This document shows, one piece after another, positions 34,801 to 44,866 of a DNA stretch of 64,000 nucleotides. Source of the DNA: Eriocheir sinensis (Eukaryota > Arthropoda > Malacostraca > Decapoda > Varunidae). Position 1 is the stretch's first letter. The number at the start of each line of letters is the position of its first letter. A program made the position numbers and the translations under genes. Below the pieces are notes generated by a model. The model was not told the DNA's origin. It was given only the letters and a program-made list of their open reading frames with translations, and did no database searches. The DNA is taken from positions 26,931,387 to 26,995,386 of the forward strand of contig NC_066515.1 in the NCBI RefSeq assembly GCF_024679095.1, given 5' to 3'.

Positions 34801-37800
34801 AATAAAAGAGAATACAACAGAATACAACAGAATAAAAGAGAATACAACAGAATACAACAGAATAAAAGAGAATACAACAGAATACAACAGAATAAAAGAG
34901 AATACAACAGAATACAACAGAATAAAAGAGAATACAACAGAATAAAAGAGAATACAACAGAATACAACAGAATAAAAGAGAATACAACAGAATACAACAG
35001 AAAACAACAGAATATAAGAGAATACAACAGAATACAACAGAATAAAAGAGAATACAACAGAATACAACAGAATACAACAGAATAAAAGATAATACAACAG
35101 AATACAACAGAATAAAAGATAATACAACAGAATACAACAGAATAAAAGAGAATACAACAGAATAAAAGAGAATACAACAGAATAAAAGATAATACAACAG
35201 AATACAACAGAATAAAAGAGAATACAACAGAATACAACAGAATAAAAGAGAATACAACAGAATACAACAGAATACAACAGAATAAAAGATAATACAACAG
35301 AATACAACAGAATACAATAGAATACAACAGAATAAAAGAGAATACAACAGAATAAAAGAGAATACAACAGAATACAACAGAATAAAAGAGAATACAACAG
35401 AATACAACAGAATAAAAGAGAATACAACAGAATACAACAGAATAAAAGAGAATACAACAGAATACAACAGAATAAAAGAGAATACAACAGAATACAACAG
35501 AATAAAAGAGAATACAACAGAATACAACAGAATAAAAGAGAATACAACAGAATAAAAGAGAATACAACAGAATACAACAGAATAAAAGAGAATACAACAG
35601 AATACAACAGAATAAAAGAGAATAGAACAGAATACAACAGAATAAGAGAATACAACAGAATACAACAGAATACAACAGAATAAAAGAGAATACAACAGAA
35701 TAAAAGATAATACAACAGAATACAACAGAATAAAAGAGAATACAACAGAATACAACAGAATAAAAGAGAATACAACAGAATACAACAGAATAAAAGAGAA
35801 TACAACAGAATAAAAGAGAATACAACAGAATAAAAGAGAATACAACAGAATACAACAGAATAAAAGAGAATACAACAGAATAATAGAGAATACAACAGAA
35901 TACAACAGAATAAAAGAGAATACAACAGAATACAACAGAATACAACAGAATAAAAGAGAATACAAGAGAATACAACAGAAAAGAGAATACAACAGAATAC
36001 AACAGAATAAAAGAGAATACAACAGAATACAACAGAATAAAAGAGAATACAACAGAATACAACAGAATAAAAGATAATACAACAGAATACAACAGAATAA
36101 AAGAGAATACAACAGAATACAACAGAATAAAAGAGAATACAACAGAATACAACAGAATAAAAGAGAATACAACAGAATAAAACAGAATAAAAGAGAATAC
36201 AACAGAATACAACAGAATAAAAGAGAATACAACAGAATAAAAGAGAATACAACAGAATACAACAGAATAAAAGAGAATACAACAGAATACAACAGAATAA
36301 AAGAGAATACAACAGAATACAACAGAATAAAAGAGAATACAACAGAATACAACAGAATAAAAGAGAATACAACAGAATAAAAGAAAATACAACAGAATAA
36401 GAGAATACAACAGAATACAACATAATAAAAGAGAATACAACAGAATAAAAGAGAATACAACAGAATACAACAGAATAAAAGAGAATACAACAGAATACAA
36501 CAGAATACAACAGAATAAAAGATAATACAACAGAATACAACAGAATAAAAGAGAATACAACAGAATAAAAGATAATACAACAGAATACAACAGCATAAAA
36601 GAGAATACAACAGAATAAAAGAGAATACAACAGAACACAACAGAATACAACAGAATAAAAGAGAATACAACAGAATACAACAGAATAAAAGAGAATACAA
36701 CAGAATACAACAGAATAAAAGAGAATACAACAGAATACAACAGAATAAAAGAGAATACAACAGAACACAACAGAATACAACAGAATAAAAGAGAATACAA
36801 CAGAATAAAAGAGAATACAACAGAATACAACAGAATAAAAGAGAATACAACAGAATAAAAGAGAATACAACAGAATACAACAGAATAAAAGAGAATACAA
36901 CAGAATACAACAGAATAAAAGAGAATACAACAGAATACAACAGAATAAAAGAGAATACAACAGAATACAACAGAATAAAAGAGAATACAACAGAATACAA
37001 CAGAATAAAAGAGAATACAACAGAATAAAAGAGAATAAAAGAGAATACAACAGAATACAACAGAATAAAAGAGAATACAACAGAATACAAGAGAATACAA
37101 GAGAATACAACAGAATACAACAGAATACAACAGAATAAAAGAGAATACAACAGAATAAAAGAGAATACAACAGAATACAACAGAATACAACAGAATAAAA
37201 GAGAATACAACAGAATACAACAGAATAAAAGAGAATTCAACAGAATACAACAGAATAAAAGAGAATACAACAGAATACAACAGAATAAAAGAGAATACAA
37301 CAGAATACAACAGAATAAAAGAGAATACAACAGAATAAAAGAGAATACAGCAGAATACAACAGAATAAAAGAGAATACAACAGAATAGAACAGAATACAA
37401 CAGAATAAAAGATAATACAACAGAATACAACAGAATAAAAGAGAATACAACAGAATACAACAGAATAAAAGATAATACAACAGAATACAACAGAATAAAA
37501 GAGAATACAACAGAATACAACAGAATAAAAGAGAATACAACAGAATAAAAGATAATACAACAGAATACAACAGAATAAAAGAGAATACAACAGAATACAA
37601 CAGAATAAAAGAGAATACAACAGAATACAACAGAATAAAAGATAATACAACAGAATACAACAGAATAAAAGAGAATACAACAGAATACAACAGAATAAAA
37701 GAGAATACAACAGAATAAAAGAGAATACAACAGAATACAACAGAATAAAAGAGAATACAACAGAATACAACAGAATACAACAGAATAAAAGATAATACAA

Positions 37801-38322
37801 CAGAATACAACAGAATAAAAGAGAATACAACAGAATAAAAGAGAATACAACAGAATACAACAGAATAAAAGATAATACAACAGAATACAAGAGAATAAAA
37901 GATAATACAACAGAATACAACAAAATAAAAGAGAATACAACAGAATACAACAGAATAAAAGAGAATACAACAGAATACAACAGAATAAAAGATAATACAA
38001 CAGAATACAACAGAATAAAAGAGAATACAACAGAATACAACAGAATAAAAGATAATACAACAGAATACAACAGAATAAAAGAGAATACAACAGAATACAA
38101 CAGAATAAAAGAGAATACAACAGAACACAACAGAATACAACAGAATAAAAGAGAATAAAAGAGAATACAACAGAATAAAAGATAATACAACAGAATACAA
38201 CAGAATAAAAGAGAATACAACAGAATACAACAGAATAAAAGAGAATACAACAGAATAAAAGATAATACAACAGAATACAACAGAATAAAAGAGAATACAA
38301 CAGAATACAACAGAATAAAAGA
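25861..38322. repeat. 12.5-kb satellite array of a 10-bp monomer
   Basis: The array consists almost wholly of three 10-bp variants: AGAATACAAC, AGAATAAAAG and ATAATACAAC. They are combined as 20-bp and 30-bp blocks in ever-changing order, about 1,240 monomers in all. Register is kept without net slippage over long stretches (about 29.54-32.49, 33.35-35.64 and 36.42-38.32 kb), while 26.8-29.5 kb is richer in small insertions and deletions. The monomer has no stop codon in any minus-strand frame. That gives spurious frames of up to about 4,100 residues made of Cys, Ile, Leu, Phe, Ser, Tyr and Val. There is no sign of translation. Confidence 0.98.
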
Positions 38323-38468
38323 GTCCAGCACATGATCAGGCCATGGTGAACTCATACCACGAGTCTAGCACATGATCGGGCCATGGTGAATCCATATCAC
38401 GAGTCTAGTACATGATCAGGCCTTGGTGAATACATATCATGAGTCTAGCACATGATCAGGCCGTGGTA
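38321..38468. repeat. 40-bp tandem repeat, 3.7 copies
   Basis: GAGTCTAGCACATGATC starts at 38,321 (variant), 38,361, 38,401 and 38,441, so the unit is exactly 40 bp, with CAGGCCATGGTGAA and CATATCAC. It links the 10-bp array to the 124-bp satellite and was not seen elsewhere in the window. Confidence 0.95.
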
Positions 38469-39113
38469 ATTACGAATTACACCTACTCCCATTAGCCCCC
38501 CCCCATTACCGTTAACCCCCGCCCCTTTTAATTATCAGCACGCAATTTACTGACCCTATTTACCCCTTATTCGTCACCGAACATGACCTAATTACGAATT
38601 CCACCTACTCCCAATGGCCCCCCCTCCCATTACCATTAACCCCCGCCTTTTTTAATTATCACCACGCAATTTACTGACCCCATTTACCCATCATTCGACA
38701 CCGAACATGACCTATTTTCGAGTTTCACTTGCACCCATTGGGCCCCCCTCCATTACCATAAATCCCCGCACCCTTTAATTATCACCACGCAATTTACTGA
38801 CCCCATTTACCCATTACTCGACACCGAACATGACCTATTTTCGAGTTTCACCTACTCACATTAGCCCCCCCCCCCCAATTACCATTAACCCCCGCCCCCT
38901 TTAATTATCACCACGCAATTTACTGACCCCATTTACCCATTACTCGACACCGAACATGATCCATTTTCGAGTTTCACCTACACCCATTAGCCCCCCCTCC
39001 ATTACCATTAGCCCCCGCCCCCTTTAATTATCACCACGCAATTTACTGACCCCATTTACCCATGCTTCGACATCGAACATGACCTAATTACGAATTCCAC
39101 CTACTCCCATTAG
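38469..39113. repeat. 124-bp satellite, 5 copies
   Basis: ACATGACCTA/ACATGATCCA recurs at 38,581, 38,705, 38,828, 38,954 and 39,077, spacing 123-126 bp. Unit landmarks: CACCTACTCCCATTAGCCCC, CATTACCATTAACCCCCGCC, TTTAATTATCACCACGCAAT, TTACTGACCCCATTTACCC and ATTCGACACCGA. The same satellite fills 47,198-49,273. C-run length varies between units. Confidence 0.95.
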
Positions 39114-39296
39114 CCTTCCACGCCCGTGCACACGTGGGTACATGAGACTAGTGCAGGAAAGATCTATTTTAGCCGTGAAAACGAAAACTATGTTACGGGC
39201 TAAGTATCTGCCCCAAGCCCGCCATGAAAAATATATATCCTTATTTTCTCACAAAGGAAGACACTTAAGATCACGCCCGTACGCCCACGTCAGCCT
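39114..39296 (+). repeat. 180-bp SINE-body unit, single copy (block 1)
   Basis: CCTTCCACGCCCGTGCACAC at 39,114 recurs at 39,294, 180 bp later. The unit includes GGTACATGAGACTAGTGCAG, TATTTTAGCCGTGAAAACG, TATGTTACGGGCTAAG and AATATATATCCTTATTTTCTC. The same unit is tandem at 45,056-45,862 behind a tRNA-Val-like SINE head, and occurs again at 49,274. Here it sits between the 124-bp satellite and Ty3 sequence. Confidence 0.93.
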
Positions 39297-41224
39297 TCCA
39301 CGTCAGGGGCTTCCACATGCCGGGCAAGCCATCCATCGCGGACATCAGATCGTGGTATGGCTTCGTAAACCAGCTCGCCCCCTTCCTCGCCACCGCCGAT
39401 CATGAACGCCTTCCGGGAGTTACTGAAGAAACCAACCGGAAGACACGTGTACTGGGACGACCAGCTTCAGTAGAAATTCCGCCAAGCCCAGGACACTATA
39501 TGCCAGCTGGTCGGTCTGACGTATTACGATAAAACCCGCCCCACCGCTGCCATCACCGACTGGAGCCGAGAGGGCATCGGATTCGTCATCCTCCAGCAGT
39601 ACTGCAGTTGTGCATCGGCCTCCGCCCATACTGCTGTAAGGGCGGGTGGCACCTGGCCCTGTGCAGCTGGCACCTCACCACCGCCGAGGCTGGATACGCA
39701 GCTGTGGAAGGGAGGCTCTGGCGGTGGCGTGGTGCCTCCAAAAGGCGAGGTTGTTCCTGCTGGGATGCCCAAACCTCACCATCGTGACCGACCACCGCCC
39801 CCTTGTGAAGCTCCTAGGAGACAGCTCTGACGAGCGTTGTCAACCCCAGGCTCTTCAGGCTCAAGGAACGAACACTACAGTTCCGATTCCAAATCAAATA
39901 CCTCCTGGGAAGAGCAACACCGCCGCCGACTTTCTGTCCCGCTACCCAGCTCTCAGGGCACCCCCGACAACAGCGGACCTCGACTCGGACGAGGATATCA
40001 TCGGGGCAGTCGCCGCCGCAGTCACAGCCTGCACTGATCGGGAGGGACGCGTGGTGGACGAAGAGGAGGTCAAGCGGAAGGCCGCCGACGACCCGACGTA
40101 CCAGATGTTAGTCGCCAAGGTCATGGCGGGTGACTGGCACCAGCATAAAGCACAAGAAGTGGCATCCCTGCGTCCCTTCTATGGGGTGAGGGACAGGCTG
40201 GCAGTGATGCACGACGTAGTGACATACATGTTTGACCAGGGGTACGTGCGCCTCGTCATCCCCGAAGCTCTCCGACAGCAGGTAGCAGCAAACCTACACG
40301 CCAGCCACCAGGGCCTCGGTTCCATGCTGCGGAGGGCGAGGCAGTGTGTACTGGCCGGGGATTGAGGGGGACCTGCGGCACCACCGCTCCGCATGCACAG
40401 AATGCGAAACACGCGCCCCATCGCAGCCCGCAGAAATGCTGGCGATGACGCCGCCCCCTGAGTACCCGTTCCAGCAGACGGTGGCCGACATGTTCCAGCA
40501 CGAAGGACACACGTACATGGCCTACCCCGACAGGCTTGCCGGCTGGCTGGAAATAGCCCACTTCCCACACGGCGCCACGTCCCAGAGAATCAAGACGCAA
40601 CTGCGGCGATACTTCGCCCGCTGGGGGGCCCCGGAGCAAGTATCCACGGATGGCGGCACGAACCTGGCCAGCGACGAGATGATGGAGTTCCTGAAAAAGT
40701 GGGGCGTGTTGGTGCGCATGTCCTCTGCCCAATACCCACAATCCAACGGAAGGGCCGAGGTCGCCGTCAAGACAGCCAAGAGGCTCATCGTGCCCAACAC
40801 CGGCGACGGAGGCAAACTCGACACTGACAGGATGGCGCTGGCTCTGCTACGGTACCTCAACACCCCGCTAAGAGGAGGAGACAGGTCCCCAGCCCAGTTT
40901 GCAGCGGGCAGGCAGCTGCGAGATGGAGTACCGACGGCCCACTGGCAGCTCATGGTTGACGGACAGTGGGGCTGGACGCTCCGCAGGCGAAAGGTGCAGA
41001 TGGCAGACGACAACAACGCCCGGGAGGCAAGCAGCACACCCAGGAGGCTCCTGCCCCTATCGCCCGGTACGCGTGTGAGGGTCCAAAACCAGTCATCTAA
41101 CCTGTGGGACCGGACGGGCCTCGTGGTGGAAGCCAGACCCCACAGACAGTATGCTGTCAGACTGGACGGCAGGGCGCGTCTCCATAAGGAACAGAAAGCA
41201 TCTGAGGCCATCCACGGCGCCTAA
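39297..41224 (+). pseudogene. Ty3/gypsy pol remnant, RNase H to integrase (copy 1)
   Basis: The order is the end of reverse transcriptase (about 39,310-39,480), RNase H (39,545-39,830, with TDWSREGIGFVILQQ and NLTIVTDHRPLVKL), then integrase. The integrase zinc-binding part has HASHQGL...CTECETR. The catalytic core has VADMF, VSTDGGTNLAS and PQSNGRAEVAVKTAKR, fitting a DDE triad. The C-terminal part runs to the stop at 41,222. Lesions include an in-frame TAG near 39,471, several frameshifts and a 2-bp deletion near 40,349 relative to copy 2. Protease and most of the reverse transcriptase are missing. It is inactive. Confidence 0.93.
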
Positions 41225-41489
41225 CCCCCACGGAGACAGGCCAGAGGTACAACAGAGTGGCGCCGGTCCTCCACGACCTGCGGCCGCCCCGTCTACAGCA
41301 CTGACGCGTGACCCGTCACCGCAGCTGTGCCGACCGCGGAGGCACACACGGCGGCCTCACTGGCTGGATGACTTTGTATGAACACACACACACACCATCC
41401 CCCCGTTATGCTCCCACCCAGTCCATAGCATTGTATTCATTTCTAGTAGGAATAATAATTTTCAGATCCATTGTTGGGCACAGATGTAT
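41225..41489. other. Ty3 3' non-coding region
   Basis: Sequence between the integrase stop and the polypurine tract, with a short (AC)n run near 41,382. No frame is recognised. Confidence 0.6.
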
Positions 41490-41490
41490 C

Positions 41491-41502
41491 TTGGAGGGGG
41501 GA
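41491..41502 (+). other. Polypurine tract
   Basis: GGAGGGGGGA immediately precedes the LTR start TGTTGG, the expected plus-strand priming site of an LTR retrotransposon. Confidence 0.8.
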
Positions 41503-41626
41503 TGTTGGATGCACGAGATGTTTTCCGCCAGCGCCGGCACCCGCGAGGCGAACCTTTGTCAGTTACTCACTCACTCAGTAAACGGGAGCACACACGCCCT
41601 GCGTTTCCTTAGCCGGACATCTTACA
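41503..41626 (+). mobile_element. 3' LTR (124 bp) of the Ty3/gypsy element
   Basis: Begins TGTTGGATGCACGAGATG and ends GGACATCTTACA, the canonical TG...CA. It matches 42,676-42,799 along its full length with about 10 differences. The next five bases are CTCAC, the reverse complement of the splice donor of the exon-like segment at 41,632-41,710. The element therefore ends exactly at that donor. Confidence 0.93.
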
Positions 41627-41631
41627 CTCAC

Positions 41632-41710
41632 CAAGAAGCAGCAGACTGTCACACCAGCCAGTCAGGGGCAGGAGAGCCTTCTTGAGGAAGTGCCGGGCAG
41701 TGCCACCGCT
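41632..41710 (-). CDS. Candidate exon G (minus strand)
   Basis: A 79-bp minus-strand segment with acceptor GGTTTTTCAG and donor CTTG|GTGAG. Phase 0 gives 26 codons plus one base: S-G-G-T-A-R-H-F-L-K-K-A-L-L-P-L-T-G-W-C then D-S-L-L-L-L. The frame is open and of ordinary composition, unlike the acidic segments. No family is recognised; the LKKALLPLTGW stretch is only faintly like the region after a RalBP1 RhoGAP domain and is not assigned. Donor position +6 onward is LTR sequence. Confidence 0.45.
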
Positions 41711-41817
41711 CTGAAAAACCAACATTACAATGAGTGGATGAGCCCAGAACACTGCTGCTGCCCAGACTGACAACACAGTGCAGCCCGGCACACTACACGT
41801 GCTGCTATAAGCCACCA

Positions 41818-41848
41818 CAGGAGGAGGAGGAGGAGGAGGAGGAGGAGG
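41818..41848. repeat. (GGA)n microsatellite
   Basis: An AGGAGG trinucleotide run of about 30 bp. Confidence 0.95.
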
Positions 41849-42060
41849 ACTGGTTCACAGAGCCATGACATTCTTCTTCCAAACAACAAAACTGTTTCCT
41901 CAAAAACTTTTCTTACAAATTTCTGGTTCTTATAATTCCAATCTAACACTGACAGTTGTGGCCAGAACACTCTTCTGAGGACAAGGAAAACAAGCTGCAT
42001 GTCCCCCCTGACCTGACCTGACCTGACCAAAGAAAAAGCCACCAAAAGCTGTCCACTCAC

Positions 42061-42098
42061 TTCCTTCCTTTCTCTCTTCTTTCCTTCCTCTGGACACT
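42061..42098 (-). CDS. Candidate charged exon H (minus strand)
   Basis: A 38-bp segment preceded by a strong pyrimidine tract and acceptor (TCTTCCTAACTG, TTTTCCTGTCAACAG) and followed by donor GTGAGTGG. One open reading is E-C-P-E-E-G-K-K-R-E-R-K-E. It lies about 350 bp upstream of exon G in transcription order, and just downstream of an R2 repeat, the same relation as exon A to R2 copy 1. It is very short, so chance cannot be excluded. Confidence 0.35.
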
Positions 42099-42151
42099 CT
42101 GTTGACAGGAAAACAGTTAGGAAGAAAAAATAAAAGAAAATAAGAGTCAAC

Positions 42152-42153
42152 AC

Positions 42154-42186
<33 letters not shown>
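42152..42186. repeat. (CA)n microsatellite
   Basis: A CA run of about 34 bp between exon-like segment H and R2 copy 2. Confidence 0.95.
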
Positions 42187-42188
<2 letters not shown>

Positions 42189-42204
42189 AGAGGAAGGCTG
42201 TGAA

Positions 42205-42675
42205 AGGCAGGCAGGCACTTGTGGTGCCCCGCAGGGCACTACATCTACCAACACAGATGCAGTAACACCTCCTGACCCAGTACGAGCACCACAAATAAAT
42301 AAAGAAGAAGAAAGCGATGATGAACGGTAGAATTCATCTAATAACAAGAACAATTTGAAGAACACAGCAAAGCGAGGCGACAGTGTGAAGAACAAACCAT
42401 TATGGAAACACACAGGAAGTAAAAAGGGGCGTCTCAGGCCACCACATAGCTCTGCCGGAAACCACCCACTTCACCCAACGACAGCACCACGCTAAAGGAC
42501 GAGAATCATGTAAACCCAAGCCATGTAGACTACTCATGAATATTCACTCTTATGTACTTATGAGGATGTAACCATATCATAGAGTGCACCCTCAGTGCCT
42601 AATGTGTAAAGTCAATGGTTATGACGTAGTAATGACGTATAGTGACGTAGGCAACCGCCCATATAAGGGGGTTCC
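42205..42675. repeat. R2 dispersed repeat, copy 2
   Basis: Counterpart of 2,655-3,150 with several small deletions, for example the GGCGCTCTGCCGGC hairpin-like section is shortened here. It ends at GGGGTTCC, where an LTR begins at once. Confidence 0.88.
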
Positions 42676-42799
42676 TGTTGGATGTACGAGATGTTTTCTG
42701 CCTGCGCCCGCACCCGCGAGGCGAACCTCTGTCAGTTATTGACTCACTCAGTAAACGGGAGCACACACGCCCTGCATTTCCTTGGCCAGACATCTTACA
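42676..42799 (+). mobile_element. 5' LTR (124 bp) of a second Ty3/gypsy element
   Basis: Starts TGTTGGATGTACGAGATG and ends CAGACATCTTACA. It is about 92% like the LTR at 41,503 by eye. It is followed by a primer-binding-site-like sequence and a gag frame, so it is a 5' LTR. Confidence 0.93.
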
Positions 42800-42817
42800 T
42801 GGCACAGTGAACGGAAG
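42800..42817 (+). other. Putative primer-binding site
   Basis: TGGCACAGTGAACGGAAG directly abuts the 5' LTR; a TGG start is expected for pairing with a tRNA CCA end. The priming tRNA was not identified. Confidence 0.55.
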
Positions 42818-42888
42818 TCTGGACCTACTAACTGACCACTCCTCCCCGGCCGTCACCAGCCTCCGCTCCAGAGAAGTGCGAGCTGGAG

Positions 42889-43467
42889 ATGTCGCCAGCC
42901 GCCTTTAAGTCACGGAGGAGGTCCATGGAGTGCTGGCTGCTTCTGTGCAGGTGGCCGCCACAGGAGGCAGTGCAACACGTCAGGCTCCAATGCGTCCCTG
43001 CCCTGCATTGGGCCCTGGACGCACGCTTCACTATGGACCGGTGGAGCACCCTGACTCCACCCACGGCCTTGGACGCCATCGGCAAGCTCGTCCTTCGGCC
43101 ATATACACAGGCAGTGCAGTGGGCAGAGTTCTTTGGAGTGAGGCAGGAGCAGGAGTGTGTCAGTGAGTACATAACCAAGTGCACACAGAAAGCGACAGAC
43201 TGTGCCTTTAAGTGCCAACAGCGTAGCACAGATTTGTCGGAGTACTTGTCGCTTAGAAAGTTAATGGGAGTCCTCCGTGACGTGACACTGAGGCAACAAG
43301 TGTACCAGGCGTGTGACTCAATCGGCAGTGTCGACGCCCTGAGGGCCATGTGTTGTGCTCACGAGGCCGCCCGTCGCGACACCACAGGTGGTGGAGGCCC
43401 GGGGCGGGAGGCTGCTCGTGCGGCTGGCACCGTGCAAAGCGAGGAGACCGAGTGCGAGGAAGAGTAG
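42889..43467 (+). CDS. Ty3/gypsy gag protein, C-terminally incomplete
   Basis: An intact 192-residue frame starting M-S-P-A-A-F-K. It has the capsid-like features of Ty3/gypsy Gag: W-L-L-L-C-R-W-P, A-V-Q-H-V-R-L, VLRPYTQAVQWAEFF, LSEYLSLRKLMGVLRD and an Ala-rich helix near residues 150-160. It ends in an acidic tail without the CCHC zinc knuckle expected next, and no protease or pol follows, so the element is cut off after gag. The 90-bp leader between primer-binding site and ATG fits an LTR retrotransposon. Confidence 0.82.
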   Translation: MSPAAFKSRRRSMECWLLLCRWPPQEAVQHVRLQCVPALHWALDARFTMDRWSTLTPPTALDAIGKLVLRPYTQAVQWAEFFGVRQEQECVSEYITKCTQKATDCAFKCQQRSTDLSEYLSLRKLMGVLRDVTLRQQVYQACDSIGSVDALRAMCCAHEAARRDTTGGGGPGREAARAAGTVQSEETECEEE

Positions 43468-44030
43468 CTGTAATTTGAACTGAGCTATAAGATTAACAGT
43501 ATTTATAACTGTTGGTGGAATTGAGGTTTTAAATCTAATAATTGTAATTCAGCTTAAGAGTTGTAAAAAGTAAACTAACTCATGTAAACAATATTCTCAT
43601 GAGTAAATACACTCATCATATATATAAGGAAAAAAGTGCCCACCACCTCAGACAATTTGCTGGAAGACACTTAAAAATCCCTCCCTGACACTTACCCTGA
43701 CGGTGGTATACAATATACATATTAGCGACGTTTCACAGGAGGTTTAATACATTATGTTAGTATCTTAATACTAACTAACAGCTTACGGAATATTGAAAAC
43801 TTCTGAAAAAAATGTGAAAAGTTTTATAACAGCCATTGTATTCTGGCAGAGACACAGGTCAGTCAGGTGTCATGTTAGGTCTTGTTCATTAGGTTAGGTT
43901 AGAATTAAATAACACTAAACTTCCTAGCGATTTGATCACACCTTGGACAATGTATTGCATCAGCGGCACACATTAGGTTTTATGAGGTAATAATTCTTGC
44001 TTTAAACAGAACCAGCTCATGGGTAATATA
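43468..44030. other. Unassigned AT-rich stretch
   Basis: No gene or repeat family recognised between gag and the exon-like triplet. Confidence 0.45.
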
Positions 44031-44097
44031 TATGACAACAATATTGCCCACCTAGCTGTGTGCTGGATAACCATTAACAGTACTATGCATTACTTAC

Positions 44098-44199
44098 CAA
44101 CTGACGCAGGGGCAGGTCGTGACGTGCAGGGCGGGGCAGGGCGGGGCGTCAGGGAGTGGACCTCCAGCATTAAAAAGTCATCCATTCAGCGCACGGTTT
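44098..44199 (-). CDS. Exon-like segment J1 of the triplet
   Basis: 102 bp on the minus strand between acceptor CTATTTTACAG and donor GTTG|GTAAGTAATG. All three frames contain an early stop, but an internal ATG opens M-L-E-V-H-S-L-T-P-R-P-A-P-P-C to the donor. It could be a first coding exon, untranslated, or dead. It is Pro-rich like J3. Confidence 0.3.
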
Positions 44200-44353
44200 C
44201 TGTAAAATAGCAGCATCCCCATAATAAAGAGCATCATATACTGACCAAAGCAGAAATAAGTAGTACCAAGGAATCAAGGTACAAATGGAATACGAGAAAT
44301 TTTCAGAGTAAATTCTCAGACGGGGTTAGATTAGGTTAGTTTTCTTTTTTTAT

Positions 44354-44440
44354 TGACCCGGCGGTAGCAGCAAGAGATCATGTTTCGTAATGGTCCCTCT
44401 AAGCAAGAAAAATGAGAAAAAATCACCCCTCACACAGCTA
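44354..44440 (-). mobile_element. piggyBac-type MITE, right-end fragment, inverted
   Basis: TGACCCGGCGGTAGCAGCAAG, then TTACGAAACATG-like and GGTCCCTCTAAGCAAG sequence read as the reverse complement of the right end of the 16.2-kb MITE. The TTAA has decayed to TTGA. Confidence 0.75.
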
Positions 44441-44480
44441 TGGGCTTGTGTAACCATCAACAGTGGTATGCATTTCTTAC

Positions 44481-44557
44481 CAATGTGTGCCGGGAGGTCA
44501 TGACGCAGGGCAGGGCGGGTCATCTGAGGCATGGAAGAGTCGGTCATTTAGGGGTTT
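44481..44557 (-). CDS. Exon-like segment J2 of the triplet
   Basis: 77 bp between acceptor-like TAGTTTCCAG and donor ATTG|GTAAGAAATG. The reading M-T-D-S-S-M-P-Q-M-T-R-P-A-L-R-H-D-L-P is open only from an internal ATG; a stop lies just upstream in the same frame. It shares QMTRPA-like sequence with J3 (EMTRPA). Confidence 0.3.
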
Positions 44558-44790
44558 CTGGAAACTATAACCTTATAAATAATAACAGGCATCATATATT
44601 TATTAGAAATGAACAGTCAGTGTCTCAAAATTGGTATGCAAAGCTAATATGCTACCTAACTCCTACTCCCAAGGTTAGGTTAGAATTGTTTTGAATCTTA
44701 CAGTAAAGGGATGCAAGTCAAGGGTATATATAACAACACACCCCACATAGCTATGGACTGGAATATCCATTAACAGCAGGCATTTCTTAC

Positions 44791-44866
44791 CAATTTATGC
44801 CAGGGGGCGGGCAGGCCAGGAAGGTGGGGCGGGGCGGGGCGGGTCATCTCACGCATGTAGTGGTTT
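44791..44866 (-). CDS. Exon-like segment J3 of the triplet, fully open
   Basis: 76 bp between acceptor TTGTATTTTACAG and donor ATTG|GTAAGAAATG. One frame is open throughout: N-H-Y-M-R-E-M-T-R-P-A-P-P-H-L-P-G-L-P-A then P-W-H-K-L. It is the best coding candidate of the three. No family is recognised; proline-rich composition alone is weak evidence. Confidence 0.35.

Noticed and set aside
25768..38355. Minus-strand frames of up to 4,123 residues rich in Cys, Ile, Leu, Phe, Tyr, Ser and Val
   Set aside because: They are translations of a stop-free 10-bp satellite. All three frames are open, there is no domain, and the flanks are tandem repeats.
38321..38468. CRISPR-like array of 40-bp repeats
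   Set aside because: Contiguous tandem units without unique spacers, in a eukaryotic repeat setting.
41632..41710. Exon G as the next RalBP1 exon after 53,234
   Set aside because: The two-base overhang of the RhoGAP exon would put this segment into a frame with an early stop, and the resemblance to RalBP1 is too faint.
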